This document shows, piece by piece, positions 50,622 to 60,714 of a DNA stretch of 64,000 nucleotides. The stretch spans positions 1-64,000 of the forward strand of contig JAACFM010000003.1 of the NCBI GenBank assembly GCA_009937445.1, read 5' to 3'. How positions within the stretch are numbered: the stretch's first letter is position 1; each line of letters opens with the position of its first letter. A model generated the notes under the pieces. That model saw nothing but the letters and a program-made list of their open reading frames with translations, was not told the origin of the DNA and made no database searches. The stretch is from Gammaproteobacteria bacterium (lineage in GTDB: Bacteria > Pseudomonadota > Gammaproteobacteria > Steroidobacterales > Woeseiaceae). The position numbers were made by a program, and so were the translations under genes.

Positions 50622-50837
50622 TTGGAAACGTCTCTCCTGGATCAGGGAATTACGCTCATGCTGGTTGGCATGGGTACAGTTTTCGTATTTCTGACCGTAT
50701 TGGTGATAGGCATGTCAATGATGTCGGCCATTGCAATGCGGTTTATGCCCGGAATGACTGACGTCGACGCCACGGACGAAGAGATCGCTGCCATCACGGC
50801 AGCGATTGCGCAATATAGAAACCACACAAAGAAATAG
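50622..50837 (+). CDS. oadG: Oxaloacetate decarboxylase gamma subunit
   Basis: Small single-TM protein (LMLVGMGTVFVFLTVLVIGMSMMS) directly upstream of oadA; TTG start. Confidence 0.85.
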   Translation: METSLLDQGITLMLVGMGTVFVFLTVLVIGMSMMSAIAMRFMPGMTDVDATDEEIAAITAAIAQYRNHTKK

Positions 50838-50843
50838 CATCAC

Positions 50844-52607
50844 ATGACTAACAAAAAACCACTTGGCATTACCGAGTTGGTGCTGCGTGACGCGCACCAA
50901 AGCCTGCTTGCTACCCGCATGCGTATTGAGGATATGTTGCCGATCGCTGGCAAACTGGATCAGGTTGGTTACTGGTCAATGGAGTCCTGGGGTGGGGCGA
51001 CCTTTGATTCCTGCATTCGCTACCTGGGGGAAGACCCGTGGGAGCGAATAAGGCTCCTGAAGGCTGCGATGCCGAACACGCCACAACAGATGTTGTTTCG
51101 GGGACAGAACATCCTCGGATACCGCCACTATGCAGATGACCTTGTCGACAAGTTTGTAGAACGATGCGCGATCAACGGTGTTGATGTATTTCGAATCTTT
51201 GATGCTTTGAATGATCTGAGAAACCTCGAAACAGCGATCAAGGCTACGTTGGCTGTCGATAAACACGCGCAAGGCACGATGTCCTATACGGTCAGTCATG
51301 TGCATACCGTCGACCTGTGGGTCGATATGGGTAAGCGCATCGAAGACATGGGCGCGCACTCGATTTGTATTAAGGACATGGCCGGCCTGTTGCGACCGTA
51401 TGTTGCCTACGAACTGGTCAGCAGGCTCAAGGCGTCGGTCGATATTCCGATTCACATGCAATGTCATGCGACGACCGGACTGTCGACTGCGACCTATCTC
51501 AAGTCAATTGAGGCTGGCATCGACAACATTGATACAGCGGTGTCGTCGATGAGCATGACTTATGGTCATTCGCCGACCGAGTCGCTCGTAGCAACGCTCG
51601 AGGGAACGGATAGAGACACCGGTCTCGATGTCATTCTCATCGAGGAGATTGCGGCGTATTTTCGCGAGGTCCGCAAGAAATACGCCAAGTTCGAGGGTTC
51701 ACTGCGTGGTGTAGATTCGAGGATTCTTGTCGCGCAGGTGCCGGGCGGAATGTTGACGAATCTGGAAAATCAGTTACGTGAACAAAATGCCAGCGAGAAA
51801 ATCGATGCAGTGCTGGACGAGATTCCGCGAGTTCGCGAGGACTTGGGAATGCTGCCGCTGGTGACCCCGACGTCACAGATTGTTGGAACACAAGCCGTCA
51901 TAAATGTGCTTTCGGGATCGCGCTACGCAACGATCACAAAGGAAACGGCTGGAGTCCTGAAGGGCGAGTACGGGGAAACACCGCTGCCGGTCAATGCAGA
52001 GTTGCAGGCGAAAGTGCTTGAGGGTGTGGATCCGATAACGTGTCGGCCCGCTGATCTGTTGGAGCCTGAACTTGCGGCGCAGACCGAGGAACTGAAGAGA
52101 ATCGCCGGCGAAAAGAACATCCAGCTGGCCGATGCCGTCGTTGATGACGTATTGACCTACGCGTTGTTCCCGCAGATCGGTACGAAGTTTCTTGAGAATC
52201 GCAATAACCCCGACGCGTTCGAGCCCGCACCAACCGGGGAGCCGGAGCAGGTCGCTGCTCCCAGTGTTGCCTCTGCCGGTGGCACGGGCGTTTATTCGGT
52301 TCGCGTCAATGGTAAGCCTTTCACTGTCGAGGTTGCGGAGAGCGGGCAGCTTGCGGCTGTCGCTGCGGCACCTGCAGCGGCGTCATCAGGATCTGGTGAA
52401 ACCGTCAAAGCCGTGTTGGCCGGCAATATTTTCACAGTGCATGTCTCACCAGGCACGGTTGTGAAGAAGAACGACCCCTTGCTTGTGGTTGAAGCAATGA
52501 AGATGGAAACCATGGTCAGCGCGCCATGCGCTGGTACTGTCAGTGAGGTCTTCGTCACACAAGGCGATGCCGTATCAGTGGGTGATCCACTGGTTGCCAT
52601 TAGTTAG
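50844..52607 (+). CDS. oadA: Oxaloacetate decarboxylase alpha subunit, biotin-containing
   Basis: [19 protein letters not shown]-terminal [14 protein letters not shown] biotin site. Confidence 0.95.
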   Translation: MTNKKPLGITELVLRDAHQSLLATRMRIEDMLPIAGKLDQVGYWSMESWGGATFDSCIRYLGEDPWERIRLLKAAMPNTPQQMLFRGQNILGYRHYADDLVDKFVERCAINGVDVFRIFDALNDLRNLETAIKATLAVDKHAQGTMSYTVSHVHTVDLWVDMGKRIEDMGAHSICIKDMAGLLRPYVAYELVSRLKASVDIPIHMQCHATTGLSTATYLKSIEAGIDNIDTAVSSMSMTYGHSPTESLVATLEGTDRDTGLDVILIEEIAAYFREVRKKYAKFEGSLRGVDSRILVAQVPGGMLTNLENQLREQNASEKIDAVLDEIPRVREDLGMLPLVTPTSQIVGTQAVINVLSGSRYATITKETAGVLKGEYGETPLPVNAELQAKVLEGVDPITCRPADLLEPELAAQTEELKRIAGEKNIQLADAVVDDVLTYALFPQIGTKFLENRNNPDAFEPAPTGEPEQVAAPSVASAGGTGVYSVRVNGKPFTVEVAESGQLAAVAAAPAAASSGSGETVKAVLAGNIFTVHVSPGTVVKKNDPLLVVEAMKMETMVSAPCAGTVSEVFVTQGDAVSVGDPLVAIS

Positions 52608-52610
52608 ACA

Positions 52611-53741
52611 ATGGATCTAATCAGACAAATATGGACCGAGTCTGGTATCTACCAGATCAGCGGCGGGCAAATCGCGATGATTGCGGTGTGTCTGTTGTTG
52701 TTATACCTGGGCATCGTTAAGAAATTCGAACCGCTACTCCTGGTGACGATCGGTTTCGGTGGGTTGCTCAGTAATATTCCTGGCGTAGAGATCGCGACAG
52801 GCAACGGGTTATTGCATCTTGCTTATGAAGTCGGGATCGAAACCGGTGCGTTTCCGCTGATCATTTTTATGGGCGTTGGCGCGCTCACGGATTTCGGTCC
52901 GTTGTTGGCGAATCCGAAAACCCTGTTTCTGGGCGCCGCAGCACAGTTCGGAATTTTTGCGACGTTGTTAGGCGCGCTGGGTCTGACCCAACTCGGCCTG
53001 ATGGATTTTTCACTTCGTGAAGCCGCGGCCATTGGAATAATTGGTGGCGCTGACGGTCCGACGGCGATTTACGTTGCCGGCAAGCTCGCGCCGCATTTGT
53101 TGGGCGCTATCGCGGTAGCCGCATACTCGTACATGGCTTTGGTGCCTTTGATCCAGCCGCCCATAATGAGACTGTTGACGACCGAGGCCGAACGCCAGAT
53201 CGAGATGGTTCAGCTTCGCGAAGTGTCAAAAGTCGAACGGGTTGTCTTCCCGCTGTTGCTGTTGCTGCTGGTCGCCTTGTTATTGCCGTCGGCCGCACCG
53301 TTACTCGGGATGTTGTGTTTCGGTAACTTGATGCGCGAGTGCGGCGTCGTTGATCGCCTGTCAGACACCACGCAGAACGCATTGATCAATATCGTGACTA
53401 TTTTTCTTGGATTGGCCGTTGGCTCCAAACTCGGCGCTGAGCAGTTCCTCGACTGGAGCACCTTGAGCATTCTCATTCTCGGCATGGTGGCGTTTTCCAT
53501 CGGCACCGCAAGTGGGCTATTGATGGGCAAGTTGATGAACAGGTTGTCGAGCACGCCAATCAACCCACTGATCGGTGCGGCGGGCGTTTCAGCCGTGCCC
53601 ATGGCCGCGCGTGTTGCCAATAAAGTCGGACTGGAAGCTAACCCACAAAACATTCTCCTGATGCACGCGATGGGCCCGAACGTTGCCGGTGTTATCGGCT
53701 CGGCGGTCGCCGCCGGTATCATGATAATGTTCGCGTCCTGA
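52611..53741 (+). CDS. oadB: Na+-pumping decarboxylase beta subunit
   Basis: Polytopic; [40 protein letters not shown]. Confidence 0.93.
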   Translation: MDLIRQIWTESGIYQISGGQIAMIAVCLLLLYLGIVKKFEPLLLVTIGFGGLLSNIPGVEIATGNGLLHLAYEVGIETGAFPLIIFMGVGALTDFGPLLANPKTLFLGAAAQFGIFATLLGALGLTQLGLMDFSLREAAAIGIIGGADGPTAIYVAGKLAPHLLGAIAVAAYSYMALVPLIQPPIMRLLTTEAERQIEMVQLREVSKVERVVFPLLLLLLVALLLPSAAPLLGMLCFGNLMRECGVVDRLSDTTQNALINIVTIFLGLAVGSKLGAEQFLDWSTLSILILGMVAFSIGTASGLLMGKLMNRLSSTPINPLIGAAGVSAVPMAARVANKVGLEANPQNILLMHAMGPNVAGVIGSAVAAGIMIMFAS

Positions 53742-53775
53742 ACACCATCACCGAACAGACACTGGAAGCGTAGCG

Positions 53776-54624
53776 ATGTCCTTATCCATAGTGATTCCGG
53801 CAAAAAATGAAAGCGGTGCTATCGGAACGGTAGTTACAACGGCGCTGGAGCAATTTCCGGACGCCGAGGTTATCGTTGTGGATGATGGTTCCACTGACGA
53901 TACGGCAAAAGTCGCCGCAGACGCAGGTGCAAAAGTCGTCAGCCACCCGGAAAGTCTCGGCAATGGCGCCGCTGTGAAATCCGGCGCAAGAGCGGCGACC
54001 GGTGACCGCATCGCGTTCATGGATGGCGATGGTCAGCACGACGCCCGCGAACTGGTCCCGCTGATCAAGCGTCTGGACGAGGGCTTCGAAATGGCCATCG
54101 GTGCGAGGAACACCGGATCCCATGCGAATGTTGGTCGGCTGTTTGCCAACGGTTTGTACAACGGTATCGCATCGATAATGAGTGGCCGGAAGATACTCGA
54201 TCTGACGTCTGGGTTTCGCGTTGCCAGAGCCGAAAAATTCAAGCAGTTTTTGTACTTGCTGCCGAACGGATTTTCCTACCCGACAACCATCACGATGGCG
54301 TTTTTGCGCAGCGGCTACCCAATTACCTTCGAACCGATTTCTGCCGCCAAACGGGTCGGAAAAAGCCACATCCGTCCGCTACGGGACGGCGTTCGCTTCA
54401 TGATTATCATCTTTAAGGTTGCGACGCTGTACTCGCCACTGAAAATATTCCTGCCAGCCAGTGGCTTGTTTTTCGCGACTGGCTTGGGCTATTACGCCTA
54501 TACCTATGTCACTATGGGCCGCTTCACGAACATGAGCATGTTGCTGTTCAGCGCTTCGGTGATCATTTTTCTGATCGGTCTGATTTCAGAACAGATTACT
54601 GCGCTGACCTACAGTCGATCCTGA
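53776..54624 (+). CDS. GT2 family glycosyltransferase with C-terminal TM segments
   Basis: LSIVIPAKNESGAIGTVV, VVDDGSTDDT, FMDGDGQHDARELVPL. Confidence 0.92.
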   Translation: MSLSIVIPAKNESGAIGTVVTTALEQFPDAEVIVVDDGSTDDTAKVAADAGAKVVSHPESLGNGAAVKSGARAATGDRIAFMDGDGQHDARELVPLIKRLDEGFEMAIGARNTGSHANVGRLFANGLYNGIASIMSGRKILDLTSGFRVARAEKFKQFLYLLPNGFSYPTTITMAFLRSGYPITFEPISAAKRVGKSHIRPLRDGVRFMIIIFKVATLYSPLKIFLPASGLFFATGLGYYAYTYVTMGRFTNMSMLLFSASVIIFLIGLISEQITALTYSRS

Positions 54625-54630
54625 TACGGC

Positions 54631-56037
54631 CTACCGGTTGTAGTGATCCTCAAGTACCTGGGCGACGCAACTGGTCAGTCGTTTGCCGGTCTCAATGTGC
54701 AGGAATTCATTCGGTCCATGAGCGTTTGATTTTGGACCAAGCAATCCCGTGATCAAAAACTGAGCTGCGGGGAAGCGCTCTCCGAGCATACCCATGAACG
54801 GAATAGTTCCGCCGGTGCCCATGTACATGGACGGCTTGCCGAAAAACGCATCGGACGCTTTGTGCATTGAGGCCTCCAGCCAGCCAGCAACCTCGGGCGC
54901 GTTCCAGCCAGCCATCGTTGATTCAACTTCGAACGAGACTTTGGCGAGTGGTGGCTTGTCTGCCTCTAACGCGGACTTGACCGCTTCTGCTGCATCGTCG
55001 GCATTGCACGTTGGCGGCAGCCGGAACGACAGTTTTAGTTTTGTATACGGCAACAGCACGTTGCCGGCGTCAATCATCGCCGGCATGCCTTCGGCGCCCG
55101 TAACAGCCAAGGTGGCCTGCCAGGTATTGTTCAGCAATATCTCAGTGTGAGACTCGCTGGGTGATGGGTTTTCAACGGCCCACGGGAATTTTTCATAGGT
55201 TAGTTCCTGCAACGTCTGTGCAGCGTGTTGAGCTTGCTCCAGACGTTGCTGCGGGATATCAACATGTAAGGCGTCGAGACGAATCTTCCCGTTGCTTTCA
55301 TCCTCAATTCGGCTAATCAACTGTCGTGCCGTACGAAAACTCGAGGGAACTACACCACTGGCTGTGCCTGAATGCACGCCTTCAGTCAGCACGTCGACTC
55401 GCAACGAGCCGGTCAAATTGCCACGCAGAGATGTCGTGCACCAGAGCTGATCATAGTTGCCGCATTCGGCATCAAGGCACACCACGAGATCGGGTGATCC
55501 TATGCGGTCTTCGAGCAAGTCGATGTAGTAAGGCAGATCGAAGCTGCCACTTTCTTCACAGCCTTCGATCAGCACCACGCAATGAGCGTGCGGTATGCCT
55601 TGCTCCTGCAGCGCGCGAATAGCGGTCAAAGAGCCGAACGTTGCATAGCCGTCATCGGCGCCGCCGCGACCGTATAACTTGCCGTCCTTGATGACCGGCG
55701 TCCACGGATCCAGATCGTCATCCCAACCGCTGAACTCCGGCTGTTTGTCGTAGTGACCGTACAGCAAGACGATGTCGTCGGAGTCGCCCGGAATGTCGAT
55801 GAACAACAATGGCGTGCGACCTTCGATTCGCACCACCTCGATCGACATGTCCTTTATCGGTTGTCTCTTGCACCAGGCCTCGAGCATGACCACGGCCTGA
55901 TCCATGTGGCCGTTCTTTTCCCAGTCCGGATCGAAGATGGGCGACTTGTTCGGAACTTTGATGTAGTCGGATATCTCGGGGATGATTTCGGTGTCCCACA
56001 TATTACTGACGAAAGCAGCGGTCTTATTGTTGTCCAT
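54631..56037 (-). CDS. M20 family metallopeptidase (dipeptidase)
   Basis: VLLYGHYDKQPEFSGWDDDLDPWTPVIKDGKLYGRGGADDGYA, EGCEESGS. Confidence 0.93.
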   Translation of the reverse strand: MDNNKTAAFVSNMWDTEIIPEISDYIKVPNKSPIFDPDWEKNGHMDQAVVMLEAWCKRQPIKDMSIEVVRIEGRTPLLFIDIPGDSDDIVLLYGHYDKQPEFSGWDDDLDPWTPVIKDGKLYGRGGADDGYATFGSLTAIRALQEQGIPHAHCVVLIEGCEESGSFDLPYYIDLLEDRIGSPDLVVCLDAECGNYDQLWCTTSLRGNLTGSLRVDVLTEGVHSGTASGVVPSSFRTARQLISRIEDESNGKIRLDALHVDIPQQRLEQAQHAAQTLQELTYEKFPWAVENPSPSESHTEILLNNTWQATLAVTGAEGMPAMIDAGNVLLPYTKLKLSFRLPPTCNADDAAEAVKSALEADKPPLAKVSFEVESTMAGWNAPEVAGWLEASMHKASDAFFGKPSMYMGTGGTIPFMGMLGERFPAAQFLITGLLGPKSNAHGPNEFLHIETGKRLTSCVAQVLEDHYNR

Positions 56038-56045
56038 AGTCTTGT

Positions 56046-56921
56046 TCAGTCCGTAGTCAGTGAGCGGAATAGGGTGCGCGTCATTTTCTCGGTAGTAATG
56101 AAGCCCCAGTTGTAGTCGTCGTGGTAAACGGCCAACGGGTTGGCAGCGATAATTTCTTCTTCACTCATGCCCTTGTCAATAAGTGCTTTTACGCTCGCTT
56201 CGGCATAGACCAGCATATCGAGGTCCTGCTGCACGTCTGCACGTGTTCCAACCGGGCCATGTCCAGACAGGAATTTCGTTTCATTATCGGACATATCGAT
56301 AAGTTTCTGCATTCCTGAAATATAGCCATCTACGCTACCGCCACTATCCAGATCAATAAAGGGAAAAAGACCGCGGAACAAAAGGTCGCCCGCTGCAATG
56401 ACATTGGGTTCCCGGAACAATATGGCGGCATCGCCGTCGGTGTGTGCGGTTGCAATGTGAAATACGTACGCTTCAATCCCGTTTACATGAAACGTCATCT
56501 CATCTGAAAACGTAATTACCGGCAACGCACCGGGCCCGGTGTTCTGTTCCGGATCGTTTTCCATGCGACTGCGGAGATTATCGTGCGCCACAATGATGGA
56601 GCCCTGCTCAGCCTGGAATTGATTTGAACCGGTGTGATCGCCGTGAGCATGTGTGTTGACGATGAAGTCAGCGGGTCGTCCGGCCAACTCCTCGATTTTC
56701 TCAAGCAGCGCTGGGCCAAGAGGCGCAAAGCTGTCGTCAATCAAGACGACGTATTCATCACCGACCAGCAGTCCCGTAGTCCCAACCGGCAGTTGGCCAT
56801 CGGCCCCGGTTAGAAGGTAAATGCCCGGAGAGACCTCAGTATGATCGAATGACGTCGCCATCCAGTCCTGAGCGGACGCCAGTGGTGCCACGACCATGAG
56901 CAGCAGGGCCAGTTTTTTCAT
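56046..56921 (-). CDS. MBL-fold metallohydrolase, secreted
   Basis: Signal peptide; NTHAHGDHTGSN metal-binding motif. Confidence 0.93.
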   Translation of the reverse strand: MKKLALLLMVVAPLASAQDWMATSFDHTEVSPGIYLLTGADGQLPVGTTGLLVGDEYVVLIDDSFAPLGPALLEKIEELAGRPADFIVNTHAHGDHTGSNQFQAEQGSIIVAHDNLRSRMENDPEQNTGPGALPVITFSDEMTFHVNGIEAYVFHIATAHTDGDAAILFREPNVIAAGDLLFRGLFPFIDLDSGGSVDGYISGMQKLIDMSDNETKFLSGHGPVGTRADVQQDLDMLVYAEASVKALIDKGMSEEEIIAANPLAVYHDDYNWGFITTEKMTRTLFRSLTTD

Positions 56922-56971
56922 CGTTGTCTCCGAAGTTTTGCGGGCCAGCGATTGTAACCTCGATTGAGTGC

Positions 56972-58501
56972 TTATTGGCGACCCGGAAACGAAAATTGCG
57001 CCTTCTCACGCACGCCGCCGGATGGCCAGCGTTGCGTTATGGTTTTGCGGCGCGTGTAAAAGCGAACACTGTCAGGCCCATAGGCAAACAGGTCGCCAAA
57101 CAGCGAGCGCTTCCAGCCACCAAAGCTGTGGTAGGACACAGGCACTGGCAGAGGCACGTTAATGCCGACCATGCCCACCTGAATATTGTCTGCAAAATAG
57201 CGTGCCGCTTCGCCGTCACGCGTAAAAATGCAGGTGCCGTTACCGTACTCATGGTCGTTGATTAATTGCATCGCCTGTTCTTCGGATGCGGCGCGAACAA
57301 CACACAGCACAGGTCCGAAAATTTCTTCCTGGTAGATGCGCATGTCTTTCGTGACGTTGTCGAACAGGCAGGGACCGAGGAAGAAACCGTCTTCGTGTCC
57401 TTCGACAACGAGGCCGCGTCCGTCGGCGACGAGATCCGCACCTTCTTCCACGCCTAGGTCGATGTAACTACGAACCTTGTCGTGATGCGCTTTGGTAATC
57501 AGCGGACCCATGTGATTCGACGCGTCCGTACCGGACCCGACTTTGAGGTCTTTAATCTCGGCCTTAAGCTTGCTAATGACTGAGTCGGCAACTTCGTCGC
57601 CAACACAGACGGCAACAGAAATTGCCATGCAACGCTCACCGCAGGAACCGTAGGCGGCACCGATGAGCGCGTTTACGGCGTTATCGATATCCGCGTCCGG
57701 CATGACGATGGCATGGTTCTTCGCGCCGCCCAAGGCCTGCACACGTTTGCCGTTCTTCGTGCCCGTGCTGTAAATGTACTCGGCGATCGGCGTGGAGCCG
57801 ACGAAGCTGACTGCCTGCACGCGATCGTCGTTCAACAAGGTATCGACAGCTTCCTTGTCACCGTTAACGAGATTGAAAACACCGTCAGGCAATCCTGCTT
57901 CCTTAAGCAACCTGGCAGCCAGCATGGGTGCCGTCGGATCTTTCTCCGATGGTTTCAGGACGAATGTATTGCCGCAGGCGATAGCCATCGGGTACATCCA
58001 CATCGGTACCATTGCCGGGAAGTTGAACGGCGTGATGCCGGCCACGACGCCCAGGGGCTGGAAGTCGGACCAGCTATCGATGCCCGGTCCTACGTTTTTC
58101 GAATATTCGCCTTTGAGCAATTCCGGAATACCGCAGGCATAGTCGACGACTTCGACGCCGCGACCGAATTCGCCCATCGCATCATCGACGACTTTGCCGT
58201 GTTCATCCGTGATCGCCGCGGCAATTTCTTCAGCATGCTCCTCGAGCAACTGTTTAAATCTGAACATGATGCGCGCACGTTTGGCAGGCGGCGTGTTGCG
58301 CCATGCCGGGAATGCCGCCTGGGCGGCCGCAATTGCATCCTCGACCGTCTCACTGGAAGCCATTGCTACGTGCCTCGTTATTTCTCCGGTCGCTGGATTG
58401 GACACTGGCTCCGGACGATTGTCGTCGGCAACATCTTCGTTGTTGATGAAATGACCGACAATCTCGGCAGCGTTGATGTTGTTAGCGGGTATAGCATTCA
58501 T
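56972..58501 (-). CDS. mmsA: CoA-acylating methylmalonate-semialdehyde dehydrogenase
   Basis: ALDH superfamily; GVVAGITPFNFPAMVPMWMYPMAIACGNTFVLKPSEKDP, GSCGERCMAISVAVCVG. Confidence 0.93.
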   Translation of the reverse strand: MNAIPANNINAAEIVGHFINNEDVADDNRPEPVSNPATGEITRHVAMASSETVEDAIAAAQAAFPAWRNTPPAKRARIMFRFKQLLEEHAEEIAAAITDEHGKVVDDAMGEFGRGVEVVDYACGIPELLKGEYSKNVGPGIDSWSDFQPLGVVAGITPFNFPAMVPMWMYPMAIACGNTFVLKPSEKDPTAPMLAARLLKEAGLPDGVFNLVNGDKEAVDTLLNDDRVQAVSFVGSTPIAEYIYSTGTKNGKRVQALGGAKNHAIVMPDADIDNAVNALIGAAYGSCGERCMAISVAVCVGDEVADSVISKLKAEIKDLKVGSGTDASNHMGPLITKAHHDKVRSYIDLGVEEGADLVADGRGLVVEGHEDGFFLGPCLFDNVTKDMRIYQEEIFGPVLCVVRAASEEQAMQLINDHEYGNGTCIFTRDGEAARYFADNIQVGMVGINVPLPVPVSYHSFGGWKRSLFGDLFAYGPDSVRFYTRRKTITQRWPSGGVREKAQFSFPGRQ

Positions 58502-58523
58502 ACGGTGTTCTCCAGATGCGGTT

Positions 58524-59846
58524 TTACTCGAGCGAATCGAGCACGCGACGAATGCCAGCAAATGATTGCTCCATTTCGTCGGGATTTGAGTTCAGGAAGG
58601 GGGAGAATTGCACAGTGTCCATTCCGGCCCTGACAACGAGGTTCTCATCCCAGAAACATTTCTTGTGCACTTCTGCTCCCCGCGCGCCGGGCGCGCCTTC
58701 GCGTGCAGCCATTTCGATTGAGCCCATTAGTCCGAAATTACGAACATCGATAACGTGTTTGTGATCGTCAAACGAATGCAACAGATCCTCGAAATGTTGC
58801 TCAAGTCCCCTGGCTTGCTCGAATGTGCCTTCCTCTTTGTAGACATCCATTGTGGCCAGGCCGGCGGCTGCGGCTACCGGGTGTCCCGAGTAGGTGTAAC
58901 CGTGAAACAGCTCAATCATGTGTTCCGGTCCCTGCATAAACGCCTCGTAAATCGAGTCGCGTACCAGCACTGCACCCATCGGGATGACGCCGTTCGTCAA
59001 TCCTTTGGCCGTTGTGATGATATCGGGCGTGACACCGAAACGCTCTGCACCGAATGCGTGACCAAGGCGACCGAATGCTGCGATGACTTCATCAAAGATC
59101 AGCAAGATACCGTGTTGGTCGCAGATTTCACGCAGTCGCTCCAGGTAACCGGCGGGGGGAGGGATGACGCCGGCGGAGCCAGCGACTGGTTCAACAATGA
59201 CAGCGGCAATGTTGCTGCCATCGTGCAACGCGCAAAGGCGTTCGAGGTCCTCTGCGAGTTCAATACCATGTGCCGGCAAACCCCGCGAAAACGCGTTGCG
59301 GCCGATGTCGAGCGTATGACGCATATGATCGACACCGGGGATTAGCGCGGCACTGAACACTTTCCGATTGGGCACAATACCGCCGACCGACATGCCGCCA
59401 AAATTAACACCGTGATAGCCCTTTTCACGGCCGATCAGGCGTGTACGGTTACCTTCGCCTCGCGCACGATGGTAGCCCAGTGCGATTTTCAACGCGGTGT
59501 CTACGGACTCCGATCCGGAGTTCGTGAAAAAGCAGTGATCGATGCCTTTCGGTGCCATCGCGGTGATGCGTTCCGCCAGAGCGATTGCTTTGTCATTGGT
59601 TGTCTGGAACGACATACAGTAGTCAAGCGTGGCGACCTGCTTTTGCACCGCTTCGACGATCTTCGGGTGGCAATGACCGATTCCGGAGGTCCACAGACCG
59701 GAGAACGTGTCGTAGAGTTTTGTGCCGTCCTCGGTTGTGTAGTGGTGCCCGGACGCGCCGCTAATGACGCGTGGCTTCGCCTTGAAATCACGATTGGCCG
59801 TGAACGGCATCCAATAGGCGTCGAGGTTGGTCGTGGCTGAGCTCAT
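58524..59846 (-). CDS. Class III PLP aminotransferase (omega-amino acid:pyruvate type)
   Basis: GLWTSGIGHCHPKIVEAVQKQ, FTNSGSESVDTALKIALGYHRARGEGNRTRLIGREKGYHG, LIFDEVIAAFGR. Confidence 0.92.
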   Translation of the reverse strand: MSSATTNLDAYWMPFTANRDFKAKPRVISGASGHHYTTEDGTKLYDTFSGLWTSGIGHCHPKIVEAVQKQVATLDYCMSFQTTNDKAIALAERITAMAPKGIDHCFFTNSGSESVDTALKIALGYHRARGEGNRTRLIGREKGYHGVNFGGMSVGGIVPNRKVFSAALIPGVDHMRHTLDIGRNAFSRGLPAHGIELAEDLERLCALHDGSNIAAVIVEPVAGSAGVIPPPAGYLERLREICDQHGILLIFDEVIAAFGRLGHAFGAERFGVTPDIITTAKGLTNGVIPMGAVLVRDSIYEAFMQGPEHMIELFHGYTYSGHPVAAAAGLATMDVYKEEGTFEQARGLEQHFEDLLHSFDDHKHVIDVRNFGLMGSIEMAAREGAPGARGAEVHKKCFWDENLVVRAGMDTVQFSPFLNSNPDEMEQSFAGIRRVLDSLE

Positions 59847-59966
59847 AAGGTCTGCTCCGGGTAAATTCGGCGAGGAAGTGGGATTCTACTCCCGCTGTTG
59901 GATGTTAAACAATTAGTTACTTGTTGAAATATAAGTTATTGATTTTAATACTCAACTGTTTGAAAA

Positions 59967-59984
59967 TGTTTACTAAGATAAACA
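59967..59984. promoter_or_regulatory. Candidate operator of the divergent aminotransferase / XRE-cupin pair
   Basis: Inverted repeat TGTTTA-CTAAGA-TAAACA just upstream of the regulator start. Confidence 0.4.
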
Positions 59985-60002
59985 ACTGGCGGGAATACAT
60001 CA

Positions 60003-60551
60003 GTGGATAACGAAATCGGACAACGGCTCAAGAGCATTCGCACCCGACTCAATTTGTCGCAACGTCAGCTGGCGCGGCAATCCGGGGTTGCCAACGCCAC
60101 CATTTCGCAGGTCGAGGCAGGTAAGTTGAATCCGACCGTGAGTATGCTGAAAAAGATGCTGGACGGTATACCAGTCAGCCTCAGCGAGTTCTTCGGCGAT
60201 GAGTTCGACGCTCATGATCGCGTATTCTTCCGTGCCTCGGAACTGACCGAAATCGCCGACGGCGGCGTGTCGTTCAGACAAGTGGGAGCCAACCTGTCCA
60301 GCCGCTCGATCCAGTTGCTTCAGGAGTGCTACCAGCCCGGGGCGGGGACGGGCAAGCACGCCATCACGCATGAGGGAGAGGAGTGCGGGATTATTCTCAG
60401 TGGTCGCCTCGAGGTCACCGTGGGAGAGGAAACGTCAATTTTGGGCAAAGGGGACGCGTATTACTTCAAAAGCAGCCAACCGCATCAGTTTCGTAACCCC
60501 GGCAGTGAGCCCTGCGAACTCATAACGGCATGCTCACCTCCGACCTTTTAG
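60003..60551 (+). CDS. XRE-family regulator with cupin domain (PuuR type)
   Basis: IGQRLKSIRTRLNLSQRQLARQSGVANATISQVEAGKLNPTVSML plus C-terminal cupin. Confidence 0.93.
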   Translation: MDNEIGQRLKSIRTRLNLSQRQLARQSGVANATISQVEAGKLNPTVSMLKKMLDGIPVSLSEFFGDEFDAHDRVFFRASELTEIADGGVSFRQVGANLSSRSIQLLQECYQPGAGTGKHAITHEGEECGIILSGRLEVTVGEETSILGKGDAYYFKSSQPHQFRNPGSEPCELITACSPPTF

Positions 60552-60570
60552 TGTGTCTTAGCCGTCGACG

Positions 60571-60586
60571 CCCGCCGGTTGGCGGG
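60571..60586 (+). terminator. Possible weak terminator hairpin after the XRE-cupin gene
   Basis: CCCGCC-GGTT-GGCGGG followed by a short T-rich stretch. Confidence 0.4.
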
Positions 60587-60714
60587 AGTTTATCGGCGGG
60601 ATAGTCGCTGCAGGTAGATCTGAATTTTCTCGATGGCTGTTAAGTACGGCGGCATTGCGGTACTCTTCTTCGATATCTTTGAATTCAGATCGATGATTTT
60701 TCCGGGGGGGAAAC

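Noticed and set aside
57713-58633. 306-aa plus-strand ORF opposite mmsA
   Set aside because: Antisense shadow of a well-supported aldehyde dehydrogenase gene; no recognisable domain.
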